Part shown: positions 16,115 through 23,452 of the stretch, piece by piece
How the letters are laid out: each line of letters begins with the position of its first letter
Position numbering within the stretch: position 1 is the stretch's first letter
Assembly: GCA_041573795.1 (NCBI GenBank)
Contig: JBFFQB010000029.1
Span: 1 to 27,717, forward strand
Source of the DNA: E44-bin32 sp041573795
GTDB taxonomy: Bacteria; Chloroflexota; Anaerolineae; Anaerolineales; E44-bin32
Direction of reading: 5' to 3'
DNA length: 27,717 bases
Position numbers and translations under genes: made by a program
Notes under the pieces: generated by a model
Seen by the model: the letters and a program-made list of their open reading frames with translations, nothing else
The model's database searches: none
Told to the model about the DNA's origin: nothing

Positions 16115-17008
16115 ATGAGTAACATCACCTTTTTTTCATGTCTGATTGGTGGGATCGGCTTGATCGCGCTGGCTGTGCTGGCGAGCGCGATCCGCATCGT
16201 GCAGGAGTACGAACGCCTGGTCGTCTTCCGACTCGGGCGCTGCGTCGGTGAACGTGGACCTGGATTGATCCTGCTGATCCCGTTTATCGAGCGGGGGGTC
16301 AGGGTTGATCTTCGTGAACAGGTGCGTGAGATCCCTCACCAGACCTCGATCACGCTGGATAACGCCCCAATCGCGATTGACTTCATCTGGTACTACAAGG
16401 TCGTTGATGCGATGCAGAGTGTGATACAAGTTGGCAATTTCGAGGCGGCGGCACAGGGCATGGCGACGACGACGCTTCGCTCCGTGATCGGTGGGATCGC
16501 GCTCGATGATGTTCTTTCACAGCGCGATCACATTAACCAGACCTTGCGTGTGAAGCTGGACGAGGTCACAGAGCGATGGGGTGTAAAAGTAACGAACGTC
16601 GAGATTCGTGAGATCATTCCACCGAAGGATGTTCAAGACGCCATGAATCGTCAGATGACTGCCGAGCGTGTGCGTCGTGCCGTCGTGACCGAGTCGACCG
16701 GTCAGCGTGAAGCTGCAGTAAACGTTGCCGATGGCGAGAAACAAGCCGCCATACTGCGCGCAGAAGGCGACAAACAATCCAATATTCTGCGTGCAGAAGG
16801 TGATCGTGAAGCGCAGTTGTTACGGGCGGAGGGTTTTTCGGCTGCGCTGGATAAGATCTATGGGATTGCGCAAGGCATCGATCAAAAAACCATGACCCTG
16901 CAATATTTCGAAACGCTGAAAGACCTGGGTGCAAGCCCCTCCACCAAGTACATCTTCCCGATGGAGTTTACTAGTTTGCTGGAGAATTTCACCAAGGGTG
17001 GCAAGTAA
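16115..17008 (+). CDS. Slipin (stomatin/prohibitin-family SPFH membrane protein)
   Basis: SPFH proteins form large oligomers at the membrane and are linked to microdomains and protein quality control. The 297-residue product has an N-terminal membrane hairpin region (about 5-27), then the SPFH domain: EYERLVVFRLGRCVGERGPGL and IPFIERGVRVDLREQV are stomatin hallmarks. The C-terminal helix holds three tandem copies of an ILRAEGD-type repeat (about residues 209-240), as in other slipins, and ends with a helix reaching the C-terminus. AAGGAG precedes the ATG. It is downstream of nfeD (37 bp) and directly abuts the RimI-like gene. Confidence 0.95.
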   Translation: MSNITFFSCLIGGIGLIALAVLASAIRIVQEYERLVVFRLGRCVGERGPGLILLIPFIERGVRVDLREQVREIPHQTSITLDNAPIAIDFIWYYKVVDAMQSVIQVGNFEAAAQGMATTTLRSVIGGIALDDVLSQRDHINQTLRVKLDEVTERWGVKVTNVEIREIIPPKDVQDAMNRQMTAERVRRAVVTESTGQREAAVNVADGEKQAAILRAEGDKQSNILRAEGDREAQLLRAEGFSAALDKIYGIAQGIDQKTMTLQYFETLKDLGASPSTKYIFPMEFTSLLENFTKGGK

Positions 17009-17500
17009 TTGAAAGAATCCGCCCCAGGGACGGAGAAGCAGGCATACGTTGTTCGTAAAGCCGAATTGCGCGACTTCTTCAAGCTTCACCGCTTGGAGAA
17101 GTCGTGCTTTCAAGCGGATGCATGGCCCTGGATCGATGTCCTGGCGGCGCTCACCTTTCCCGAAACGATACGGCTCGTTGCTGAGCAGCAAGAAGAATTG
17201 ATTGGATTCGTGATCGGGGATCGCCGCAGACAACGTGGCTTGGGTTGGATCGCAAGCATTGGTGTGCATCCTGAACACCGCCGTCAGGGAATCGGACGTG
17301 AACTGCTTACGGCTTGCGAAAAGGCGATCAGCATGAAACGGCTCCGCCTGAGCTTGCGTCCCTCTAATCAGGGAGCCTTGGCCCTCTACCTAAGGGAAGG
17401 CTATATAGAAGTAGATCGTTGGCGGCGCTATTACCGCGATGGTGAAGATGCATTGGTGATGGAAAAGCGCATGGATTGGACGAAAACGAATAACCTTTGA
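17009..17500 (+). CDS. RimI-like GNAT acetyltransferase
   Basis: The 163-residue protein carries the GNAT core: VRKAELRDFFKLHRLEKSCF at the start, ELIGFVIGDRR as strand 4 and IASIGVHPEHRRQGIGRELL, the acetyl-CoA loop R/Q-x-x-G-x-G/A. It finishes with LRLSLRPSNQGALALYLREGYIEVDRWRRYYRDGEDALVM, the typical RimI-type tail (N-x-x-A-x-x-x-Y-x-x-x-G-F/Y). RimI acetylates the N-terminus of ribosomal protein bS18; the true target here is unproven. The start is TTG 17009, directly after the slipin stop, with AAGGGTGG about 8 nt upstream; no ATG lies early in the frame. Confidence 0.85.
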   Translation: MKESAPGTEKQAYVVRKAELRDFFKLHRLEKSCFQADAWPWIDVLAALTFPETIRLVAEQQEELIGFVIGDRRRQRGLGWIASIGVHPEHRRQGIGRELLTACEKAISMKRLRLSLRPSNQGALALYLREGYIEVDRWRRYYRDGEDALVMEKRMDWTKTNNL

Positions 17501-17525
17501 CCATACTATCCGCCTCTGGTACAAT
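17497..17525 (+). promoter_or_regulatory. Sigma-70-type promoter of rplI
   Basis: TTGACC (17497-17502), exactly 17 bp, then TACAAT (17520-17525): a near-consensus housekeeping promoter. It overlaps the stop of the RimI-like gene and lies 78 bp before the bL9 ATG, giving a leader of about 70 nt. Confidence 0.75.
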
Positions 17526-17533
17526 CTCAGCCG

Positions 17534-17575
17534 CGGGCGTTGTACCCTTCGCCCGGAGCGCCGCATGCGGCGCTC
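17534..17575 (+). promoter_or_regulatory. Two adjacent hairpins in the rplI leader
   Basis: Hairpin 1 pairs CGGGCG (17534-17539) with CGCCCG (17550-17555) around a 10-nt loop. Hairpin 2 is a 20-bp perfect palindrome (17556-17575, GAGCGCCGCATGCGGCGCTC) that abuts it. AAATTTTG follows hairpin 2, not a strong U-run. Position in the 5' leader suggests regulation or mRNA stabilisation; no known ribosomal leader motif was recognised. Confidence 0.45.
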
Positions 17576-17603
17576 AAATTTTGCAGAAAGGGCTTGATGC
17601 AAG

Positions 17604-18311
17604 ATGAAAGTATTACTTTTGAAGGACGTCTTTAAACTGGGTCGGGCTGGGGATGTAAAGAAGGTTGCTGATGGCTATGGCCGCAACTTCTTGATCCCGC
17701 AGGGCCTGGCCGCCCTGGCGAGCCCGGGTATGCTCAAGCAGGCAGAGCGCATACGCGCAAGCGCTACCAAGGAGCGCGTGCGGCTTAACGAGGAACTTGC
17801 CTCGGTCGCCGAGAAAATTGATGGCCTGGAATTGACCTTTGCAGTTAAAGCCGGGGAAACCGGCAAGCTCTATGGATCGATCACCTCCGCGCTGATCGCA
17901 GATGCGATCGAAGAGAAGATCGGAGCACAGGTAGACCGGCGTCAGATTGATACGCAACCGATTAAAACCCTGGGTGTGCATGAAGTCGAAGTACGCTTGA
18001 CGATCGACTTAATTCCTAGCGTCACTGCCGTAGTTCATCGAGAAGGTGAGCCACCCGAGTCGGCTTATCAACTGGAAGAGGTTGACCAGATCGAGGCAGA
18101 GGCTGCCGGCCAGTTTGTCGACCTCCAGGTGGAGCTCGAGGAGCAGGCGGCAAGTGAGGAAGCAGAAGCTGCGGCTGAAGCGGAGGCGATGGCTGCTCAG
18201 GCCGCACTTGATGCGGGCTTAGACGATGAAATTGCGGCCAAGCCGGCTGGCGCCAACGATGAAGAGGCTAATTCTCAAGAGGAAGAACTCGAGGCAGAGG
18301 AAGAGGAATAA
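17604..18311 (+). CDS. rplI: 50S ribosomal protein bL9 with long acidic C-terminal tail
   Basis: bL9 binds 23S rRNA at the base of the L1 stalk. The N-terminal signature is clear: MKVLLLKDVFKLGRAGDVKKVADGYGRNFLIPQGLA. A connecting helix (LKQAERIRASATKERVRLNEEL) and the C-terminal domain (GKLYGSITSALIADAI, KTLGVHEVEVRLTIDLIPSVTAVV) complete the usual roughly 150 residues. A further 85 or so residues form a Glu/Ala-rich, low-complexity tail absent from E. coli bL9, giving 235 in total. It has its own promoter and terminator and is not beside rpsF or rpsR, unlike the common S6-S18-L9 operon. AAAGGG precedes the ATG. Confidence 0.96.
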   Translation: MKVLLLKDVFKLGRAGDVKKVADGYGRNFLIPQGLAALASPGMLKQAERIRASATKERVRLNEELASVAEKIDGLELTFAVKAGETGKLYGSITSALIADAIEEKIGAQVDRRQIDTQPIKTLGVHEVEVRLTIDLIPSVTAVVHREGEPPESAYQLEEVDQIEAEAAGQFVDLQVELEEQAASEEAEAAAEAEAMAAQAALDAGLDDEIAAKPAGANDEEANSQEEELEAEEEE

Positions 18312-18326
18312 CCTCGGAAAATGGAG

Positions 18327-18365
18327 ACCACCGGCGTGAGCATGCTAGCGCCGGTGGTTTTGTTT
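18327..18365 (+). terminator. Intrinsic terminator of rplI
   Basis: A 10-bp perfect stem ACCACCGGCG (18327-18336) with CGCCGGTGGT (18349-18358), loop of 12 nt, followed by TTTTGTTT. It sits 15 bp after the bL9 stop and 15 bp before the next gene. Confidence 0.85.
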
Positions 18366-18379
18366 AACATTGAGTGTTT

Positions 18380-19297
18380 ATGGGAACGATTGGAAATATC
18401 CTGCGTGAGGCGCGCGAGAGCCTGGGAATAACACTGGAAGAGGTTGAGCGAGCAACCCGCATCAGGGCTGTTCGGCTAGAGGCGTTGGAAAAGGATGATT
18501 TTGAGAGCCTCCCCTCAAAGGTTCAGGTGCGTGGCTTCCTGCGCAATTACGCAGAATACCTGGGGCTGAACCCGCAGGATATACTCGACCAATATATGCA
18601 GGGGGATATTGGTAAGCGCGGTCGAGCGAGCAGGAAGATCTCAGGCGACCAAGGGTCCACCGAAACTTACGGCCTGCGGCGCCCTCGCCGATTCAAGGTA
18701 TATGGCGACCAACTCATCACTGGAAGCGTAGCCTTAGCAGTCATCGCGCTCCTTGTTTGGGGCGTAAATCGGATCATTGTCACACTCAACCAACCCACTG
18801 CAGAGCAAGTAGATCCTGTTGCTGAGGTAGTGGTGGAGTCGACCGAAGCACCGACCAGTACAGCACAGTTGATAGGTGAAGCCATCCCCCCGGCAGAAGC
18901 AACCCGGGAATTAGAAGCGACGATCACCCCCACCCTCCCGTTGGGGTTGGTAGACTTCATAGAGCTTGAGATCCTGGCCGAGCAGAGCGCCTTTGTCCAG
19001 GTGATTGTTGATGGCTTGGAGGAGTTTCAAGGAAGGCTACCAGCTGGTGAAAGGCTATCGTTCCGCGGAGAGGAAAGGGTTGAGGTTATAACCGGGAACG
19101 GGCGTGGCCTGCGGGTGTATTTCAATGATCAGGATCAAGGTCTCATGGGCCAGGTGAACCAGGTATTGACTCGGATCTGGACCATCCGGGGGATGCAGAC
19201 CCCAACCCCGACCCAAACGCTGACGCCGACAGCCTCGCCATTGGTGCCGGACACCCTCACGCCAACCATAACCCCTGTTTTCTCGGTAGGTGAGTGA
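18380..19297 (+). CDS. RodZ-like protein: HTH domain, one membrane helix, DUF4115-like tail
   Basis: RodZ links MreB to the cell-wall elongation machinery through the membrane. The product (305 residues from ATG 18380) starts with a Cro/C1-type helix-turn-helix of the RodZ class: IGNILREARESLGITLEEVERAT and LEKDDFESLPSKVQVRGFLRNYAEYLGL. A basic stretch (LRRPRRFK, about 98-105) precedes one membrane helix (about 112-134). The outer region has a beta-rich segment (VQVIVDGLEEFQGRLPAGERLSF) matching the DUF4115 C-terminal domain. It ends in a Thr/Pro tail (TPTPTQTLTPT). A GTG at 18374 is in frame but gives no better start. Its stop abuts the rimO ATG, so the genes are coupled. Cell-shape or another envelope role is inferred. 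Confidence 0.85.
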   Translation: MGTIGNILREARESLGITLEEVERATRIRAVRLEALEKDDFESLPSKVQVRGFLRNYAEYLGLNPQDILDQYMQGDIGKRGRASRKISGDQGSTETYGLRRPRRFKVYGDQLITGSVALAVIALLVWGVNRIIVTLNQPTAEQVDPVAEVVVESTEAPTSTAQLIGEAIPPAEATRELEATITPTLPLGLVDFIELEILAEQSAFVQVIVDGLEEFQGRLPAGERLSFRGEERVEVITGNGRGLRVYFNDQDQGLMGQVNQVLTRIWTIRGMQTPTPTQTLTPTASPLVPDTLTPTITPVFSVGE

Positions 19298-20653
19298 ATG
19301 AATATCGCCCGCTATCACTTGGTATCCCTTGGATGTGCGAAGAACACCGTCGACTCTGAATCGATGGCACGCCTGCTCGACTCGGCTGGCTATCAGGCGA
19401 GTTTGGAAGCGCAAAATGCCGAGGTGCTCATCGTCAATACCTGTGGTTTCATCGGTCCAGCTAAAGATGAATCGCTGCGCGTTTTGCGAGAACTTGCTGA
19501 AGGAAAAAGCAGCAGTCAGCGCTTGATCGCAGCAGGTTGCCTGACACAGCGGTATGGCGCTGAGATCGCCAAAGAAGTTCCTGGTATCGACGGCATCCTT
19601 GGAACCCGCCGCTGGATGGATATCGTTGAGGTTGTGACCTCCCTGCGAACCCAGCAACACCCGGAACCCCTATACCATCTCCCCGGGGTTGAGACAGTTG
19701 GGACGGATGAAGGCGGGGTGGATCGGGTCGCTGTGCAAGGTGTCAGCGCCTATCTGAAAATTGCTGATGGTTGTCGGCGACCGTGTGCCTTCTGCGCCAT
19801 TCCGCTCATTAAAGGGACCGCGGTAAGCCGACCGCTGGAGAGGATAGTAAACGAGGCGCAACGCCTCGAGGCGAGGGGAACGCGCGAGTTGATCCTGATC
19901 GCTCAGGATACGACGGATTATGGCCATGATCTGGGAATGCGCGAGGGATTGGCACAGTTGCTTGAGGCGTTGGTGCACCAAACAGATGGCATCGATTGGA
20001 TCCGGGTGATGTATGCCTATCCGGGATATGTTACCGATCGTCTAATCGAAGTCATGGCTACTCAACCCCGGATTCTTCCCTATCTCGATATACCTTTGCA
20101 GCATGGAAATCGTGAGGTTTTACGCCGGATGCGGCGACCAGCTAATCTGGAATGGGTATATGCCACAATTGAGAAGATGCGCACGGCCATGCCGGACTTG
20201 GCGCTGCGTACAACCTTCATCGTCGGTTATCCCGGGGAAACGGAAGCAGAGTTCCTTGATTTAATTAACTTCCTTGAGGCCATCCGTTTTGATCGGGTTG
20301 GGGCATTTCCATTCTCATTTGAGCCCGGGACAGCAAGCGAGGCGCTGGGTGATCCGGTTCCAGCAGAAATCAAGCAGGAGCGCCTCGATCGCCTGATGAC
20401 GCTGCAGCAGAAGATCTCACTACAACGCAACCAGGAATTTGTTGGCCGCTATCTGACTACGTTGATCGAAGGAACACAGGGTGGCGTCTCACTCGGTAGA
20501 TCCTATCGTGATGCGCCCGAAGTGGATGGCTTGGTATTGATAGAAGGTGAGATTCCGGTTGGAGAAATGCTGCCCGTGCAGATTACCGGGGCGATGCCCT
20601 ATGACCTGACCGGGCAGATTGCACTGCAGGATCCGATAATCATTGAATCCTGA
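19298..20653 (+). CDS. rimO: Ribosomal protein uS12 methylthiotransferase RimO
   Basis: RimO is a radical SAM enzyme with two [4Fe-4S] clusters that adds a methylthio group to an Asp of ribosomal protein uS12. The 451-residue length fits. The N-terminal methylthiotransferase domain has three cluster cysteines, in VSLGCAKNTVDSE, VNTCGFI and AAGCLTQRY. The radical SAM motif CRRPCAFC (about residues 159-166) gives C-x3-C-x2-C, and IPLIKG, LIAQDTTDYG, LDIPLQHG and LRTTFIVGYPGET are typical. The RimO form SLGCAKNxVDSE distinguishes it from MiaB. A C-terminal TRAM-like domain begins around 375 (FVGRYLTTLIEG). It directly follows the RodZ-like gene and is followed after 13 bp by a LysE-family gene. 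Confidence 0.95.
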   Translation: MNIARYHLVSLGCAKNTVDSESMARLLDSAGYQASLEAQNAEVLIVNTCGFIGPAKDESLRVLRELAEGKSSSQRLIAAGCLTQRYGAEIAKEVPGIDGILGTRRWMDIVEVVTSLRTQQHPEPLYHLPGVETVGTDEGGVDRVAVQGVSAYLKIADGCRRPCAFCAIPLIKGTAVSRPLERIVNEAQRLEARGTRELILIAQDTTDYGHDLGMREGLAQLLEALVHQTDGIDWIRVMYAYPGYVTDRLIEVMATQPRILPYLDIPLQHGNREVLRRMRRPANLEWVYATIEKMRTAMPDLALRTTFIVGYPGETEAEFLDLINFLEAIRFDRVGAFPFSFEPGTASEALGDPVPAEIKQERLDRLMTLQQKISLQRNQEFVGRYLTTLIEGTQGGVSLGRSYRDAPEVDGLVLIEGEIPVGEMLPVQITGAMPYDLTGQIALQDPIIIES

Positions 20654-20666
20654 AGGATGAAGATAA

Positions 20667-21278
20667 GTGGATATGCAATCATTCTGGGATGGGATGCTGG
20701 CGGGATATGGCATTGCGATCCCGGTCGGCGCCATCGCGGTCTTAATCATCGAGACGAGCATTCGACGAGGCCTTAGCATTGGCTTGCAAGCGGGGGCTGG
20801 CGCTGCTTCAGCGGATGTTATTTATGCTGCCGCTGCAGCCGTGGGCGGTACGCTGCTCCAATCGCTTCTCCTGCCTATAGCGAACGTATTTCAGGTTCTT
20901 GGGGGTGCTGCGCTCATAGCCATTGGGGGCTGGGGCTTATGGCGATCGCTGAGGTCTGGAACCCGGGAGGAGGATCATATCCACTCAGCGGAGGAAAAGG
21001 GAAAAACCTATCTGACATTCCTTGGTTTAACCTTGCTTAACCCACTAACAATCGTTTACTTTTCAGCGCTTATCCTGGGTGATCTACAGACAGGCCGGAT
21101 AGGTATGAGCCGATCGGCCTTCGTTCTGGGTGCTGGACTAGCGTCGCTTTCCTGGCAATGGCTCCTGGCGGTCTTTGGTGCCATGGCGGGTCGGAGCCTC
21201 CCGGAAAAGGCCGGACGGGCATTGAGCGTTGGGGGGAATCTGGTTGTAATTTTCCTGGGAGTACGCTTGCTTTTCTAG
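20667..21278 (+). CDS. LysE/RhtB-family exporter
   Basis: LysE-family proteins export amino acids and related compounds across the inner membrane. The 203-residue, roughly six-helix protein starts with FWDGMLAGYGIAIPVGAIAVLIIETSIRRG, where the P-x-G motif and following RRG loop are characteristic. Later parts are GLQAGAGAASADVIYAA, the LGGAALIAIGGWGLWRS helix, a charged cytoplasmic loop (about 95-114) and LGLTLLNPLTIVYFSAL, with the conserved N-P. GTG 20667 is preferred as start (AAGGA about 9 nt before it); ATG 20673 is the alternative. The substrate is unknown. Confidence 0.88.
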   Translation: MDMQSFWDGMLAGYGIAIPVGAIAVLIIETSIRRGLSIGLQAGAGAASADVIYAAAAAVGGTLLQSLLLPIANVFQVLGGAALIAIGGWGLWRSLRSGTREEDHIHSAEEKGKTYLTFLGLTLLNPLTIVYFSALILGDLQTGRIGMSRSAFVLGAGLASLSWQWLLAVFGAMAGRSLPEKAGRALSVGGNLVVIFLGVRLLF

Positions 21279-21283
21279 AACCT

Positions 21284-21316
21284 GATGGCAGGCCGCCGGT
21301 CACAATTTTTTATTTT
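21284..21316 (+). terminator. Possible weak terminator after the LysE-family gene
   Basis: GATGGC (21284-21289) can pair with GCC-G-GTC (21295-21301) using one bulge and one G-T pair, followed within 5 nt by a T-rich stretch (TTTTTTATTTT from 21306). The stem is poor, so the call is tentative. Confidence 0.3.
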
Positions 21317-21372
21317 ACACAATCAGCACAGGGTTGAGACCAAAGACGATGCGCTCGTTGTCGGAACCGCTA

Positions 21373-21381
21373 TGATAGAAT
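21373..21381 (+). promoter_or_regulatory. Extended -10 promoter for moaA
   Basis: TGATAGAAT (21373-21381) fits the extended -10 pattern with one mismatch to TATAAT. No good -35 is present. The leader to ATG 21437 would be about 48 nt; no molybdenum-cofactor riboswitch was recognised in it. Confidence 0.45.
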
Positions 21382-21436
21382 CACATAACCCTCAGCTAGA
21401 TCTTGTTTTTGGGTTTTAGCGGGGTGCGAAACTGCC

Positions 21437-22456
21437 ATGAAGATAAATGATGCCCCGCTCCTCGATACCCTTGAACGTCCATTGCGCGATTTGCGAATCT
21501 CTGTAACCGATCGCTGCAATTTCCGCTGCAGCTACTGCATGCCCAAGGAACTATTCGGCCGCGAGCATCCGTTCCTACCGCGGCAAGAATTACTGAGCTT
21601 CGAAGAGATCACCAGGCTGACGCATATATTCAAGCACCTGGGCGTCAAGAAAATCCGGCTCACCGGCGGTGAACCTTTGCTGCGAAAGCAGGTGGAGCGG
21701 CTGGTTTCGAATCTAGCACAGATCCCCGGGCTTGAACTCTCAATGACGACCAACGCCTCGCTTCTGCCGCAAAAAGCTCGACTGCTCAAGGAATCAGGGC
21801 TGGGCCGGGTATCCATCAGCTTGGATTCGCTCGATGACGAAGTCTTTAAGGTCATGAATGATGTGGATGCTCCAGTTGAGGTTGTCCTTGAGGGTATCCG
21901 CAGTGCCGAGGAGGTTGGTCTAACTCCGATCAAAATCAACATGGTCGTGAAGCGCGGCATCAATGAGCATAGCATTCTGCCCATGGTGGAGCACTTTCGA
22001 GGCAGCGGTCATATCCTGCGGTTTATCGAGTTCATGGACGTGGGCTCGACGAATGGCTGGCGTTTAGATGATGTTGTGCCAGTCGCCGAGATTCTTAGGC
22101 GCATTAATATTGTGTACCCTTTGGAGCCGATCGAGCCCAATTACATTGGTGAGGTTGCCCGGCGTTATCGCTATGCAGACGGTCAGGGTGAGATCGGGAT
22201 GATCGCCTCGGTTACTCAACCCTTCTGTGGTGATTGCTCGCGCGCGCGTTTGTCTGCAGATGGAAAACTCTTCCTGTGTCTTTTCGCAGTTGAGGGGGTT
22301 GACCTGAAAACGATCCTGCGCCAGGGGGCGAGTGATGATGAGCTTCGAGACGTGATTGCAGAAGTCTGGCATTCACGCGGCGATCGTTATTCGGAGATGC
22401 GCTCCGAGGCAACCCAAGACCTACCCAAGGTTGAAATGTCCTACATAGGGGGGTAG
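21437..22456 (+). CDS. moaA: GTP 3',8-cyclase MoaA (molybdenum cofactor biosynthesis)
   Basis: MoaA is a radical SAM enzyme that converts GTP to the 3',8-cyclic precursor in the first step of molybdopterin synthesis. In this 339-residue protein the N-terminal cluster motif is CNFRCSYC (residues 27-34), and LRISVTDRCN is the usual lead-in. KIRLTGGEPLLRK is the SAM-binding GGEP element. The C-terminal GTP-binding cluster uses CGDCSRARLSADGKLFLC (about 264-281). The sequence ends in a conserved GG (SYIGG), the tail essential in MoaA. GGGGTG lies about 10 nt before the ATG. MoaC and other moa genes are not in the window; the next gene is a HAD hydrolase 22 bp downstream. Confidence 0.97.
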   Translation: MKINDAPLLDTLERPLRDLRISVTDRCNFRCSYCMPKELFGREHPFLPRQELLSFEEITRLTHIFKHLGVKKIRLTGGEPLLRKQVERLVSNLAQIPGLELSMTTNASLLPQKARLLKESGLGRVSISLDSLDDEVFKVMNDVDAPVEVVLEGIRSAEEVGLTPIKINMVVKRGINEHSILPMVEHFRGSGHILRFIEFMDVGSTNGWRLDDVVPVAEILRRINIVYPLEPIEPNYIGEVARRYRYADGQGEIGMIASVTQPFCGDCSRARLSADGKLFLCLFAVEGVDLKTILRQGASDDELRDVIAEVWHSRGDRYSEMRSEATQDLPKVEMSYIGG

Positions 22457-22478
22457 GTAATAGCTAGAGTTAGAGACG

Positions 22479-23213
22479 ATGATTCCTACAGATATTAAAG
22501 CGATCTTTTTCGATTTTGATGGCACACTTCGTCATAGTGACCCATCCTCTTTGGAGACTTTCTATCGCTTTGCGGCGGAAGAGGGTTTTGATACCACTCC
22601 ATCGCAGCAGCTTATGGGTCAACGCTGGGTGAATGAATACTGGGCTGAATCTGAAGATTTGCAGCAAGACATAGCGCGCTTCGGCCCCTGGCAGGATAAC
22701 GGCGAATTCTGGCTAAATCATGCCCGTCGGCACTTGATTGCCCTTGGTAGCCCGGAACTACAAGCGGGCAATGTGGCGTCAAAGGTTACGCAGCGGATGC
22801 GTTCTGAATACGATCCTGTGGATTGTGTCCATCATGATGTACCACCCGTGCTGGAACGGCTGAACGAAGCTGGATTCAGGCTCGCCGTGGTTTCCAACCG
22901 CAGCCGCCCCTATGATGAGTTGATGACTTCCCTGGACCTAGCCCAATTTTTCGACTTCTGGCTGGCGGCCGGAGAGCTGGGAACATTCAAGCCAGATCCA
23001 GCCGTATTGCATCATGCTGCCGATCGTGCTGGTGTAAGGCCGGTCGAAACAGTCTATGTTGGAGATAATTACTACGCTGATGTTCTGGGGGCGCGCGCGG
23101 CGGGCATGCACCCGGTTCTCTTCGACCCCCAGGGGATCTTCCCAGAAGTAGACTGCATTGTCATACGCGATATTACTCATCTTGAGCCGCTCTTCCTTGC
23201 CTGCAGTGAGTAA
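22479..23213 (+). CDS. HAD-family hydrolase (phosphatase-like)
   Basis: HAD enzymes usually remove phosphate through an aspartyl intermediate. The 244-residue protein has all four motifs: motif I FFDFDGTL (nucleophile and acid Asp, residues 11 and 13), motif II VVSNRSR, motif III Lys in GTFKPDPAVL and motif IV VGDNYYADVLGARAAG. The cap between motifs I and II is helical and about 100 residues (subfamily I, phosphoglycolate phosphatase-like). The substrate cannot be told. It starts 22 bp after moaA and may be co-transcribed, though no molybdenum-cofactor role is implied. Confidence 0.92.
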   Translation: MIPTDIKAIFFDFDGTLRHSDPSSLETFYRFAAEEGFDTTPSQQLMGQRWVNEYWAESEDLQQDIARFGPWQDNGEFWLNHARRHLIALGSPELQAGNVASKVTQRMRSEYDPVDCVHHDVPPVLERLNEAGFRLAVVSNRSRPYDELMTSLDLAQFFDFWLAAGELGTFKPDPAVLHHAADRAGVRPVETVYVGDNYYADVLGARAAGMHPVLFDPQGIFPEVDCIVIRDITHLEPLFLACSE

Positions 23214-23230
23214 TGCCAGCACGCAGCCAG

Positions 23231-23250
23231 GGTGTTCATTGGTGTTCATT
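23231..23250 (+). repeat. Perfect 10-bp tandem direct repeat
   Basis: GGTGTTCATT occurs twice head to tail, starting 17 bp after the HAD stop and ending 31 bp before the -35 of the next promoter. It could be chance, or a binding site for a regulator. Confidence 0.6.
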
Positions 23251-23280
23251 ATCGTAAGGCGCGCGAAGGTTAAACGGAGA

Positions 23281-23310
23281 TTGACTCGCGCGGGGCTTCG
23301 CGCCTATACT
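23281..23310 (+). promoter_or_regulatory. Promoter of the SWIM-protein leader, with palindromic spacer
   Basis: TTGACT (23281-23286), 18 bp, TATACT (23305-23310) is a strong housekeeping-type promoter. The spacer contains GCGCG (23288-23292) and CGCGC (23299-23303) as an inverted repeat. The octamer GCGCGAAG at 23261-23268 reappears inverted at 23296-23303, so the -35 is flanked by two half-sites that could form an operator. Confidence 0.65.
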
Positions 23311-23351
23311 GTTCACACATTGTAAATCTCGCCAAGGAGGGACATACCGCT

Positions 23352-23390
23352 ATGAGCGGAGTCGCAACCAATCGGAAACTGAGCCCTTAG
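23352..23390 (+). CDS. Possible 12-codon leader peptide before the SWIM gene
   Basis: A good Shine-Dalgarno AAGGAGG (23334-23340) lies 11 nt before ATG 23352, which opens a 12-codon frame (MSGVATNRKLSP) ending in TAG. It lies wholly between the promoter at 23281 and the intrinsic terminator at 23393. The ATG sits in the loop of a small CCGC/GCGG hairpin (23347-23359). The peptide is not rich in a single amino acid, so classic amino-acid attenuation is not obvious. It may instead be part of a structured RNA. Confidence 0.4.
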   Translation: MSGVATNRKLSP

Positions 23391-23392
23391 CA

Positions 23393-23425
23393 GGCACATG
23401 GGACGCGCGCCCATGTGCCTTTTTT
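23393..23425 (+). terminator. Intrinsic terminator/attenuator before the SWIM gene
   Basis: A 10-bp perfect stem GGCACATGGG (23393-23402) with CCCATGTGCC (23410-23419), 7-nt loop, followed by TTTTTT. It stands 3 bp after the short frame and 27 bp before the SWIM start, so most transcripts from the 23281 promoter should end here (about 110 nt) unless read-through occurs. Confidence 0.9.
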
Positions 23426-23452
23426 ATATCTGGCGATACAAAAGGAGGCATA

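Noticed and set aside
16739..16839. Near-repeats in DNA of the slipin gene
   Set aside because: They encode the ILRAEGD repeat normal for the C-terminal helix of slipins, not a separate DNA element.
23317..23425. Known riboswitch in the SWIM leader (c-di-GMP, SAM, fluoride, guanidine, glutamine types considered)
   Set aside because: I could not match any of the conserved core sequences I know, so only an unassigned leader is reported.
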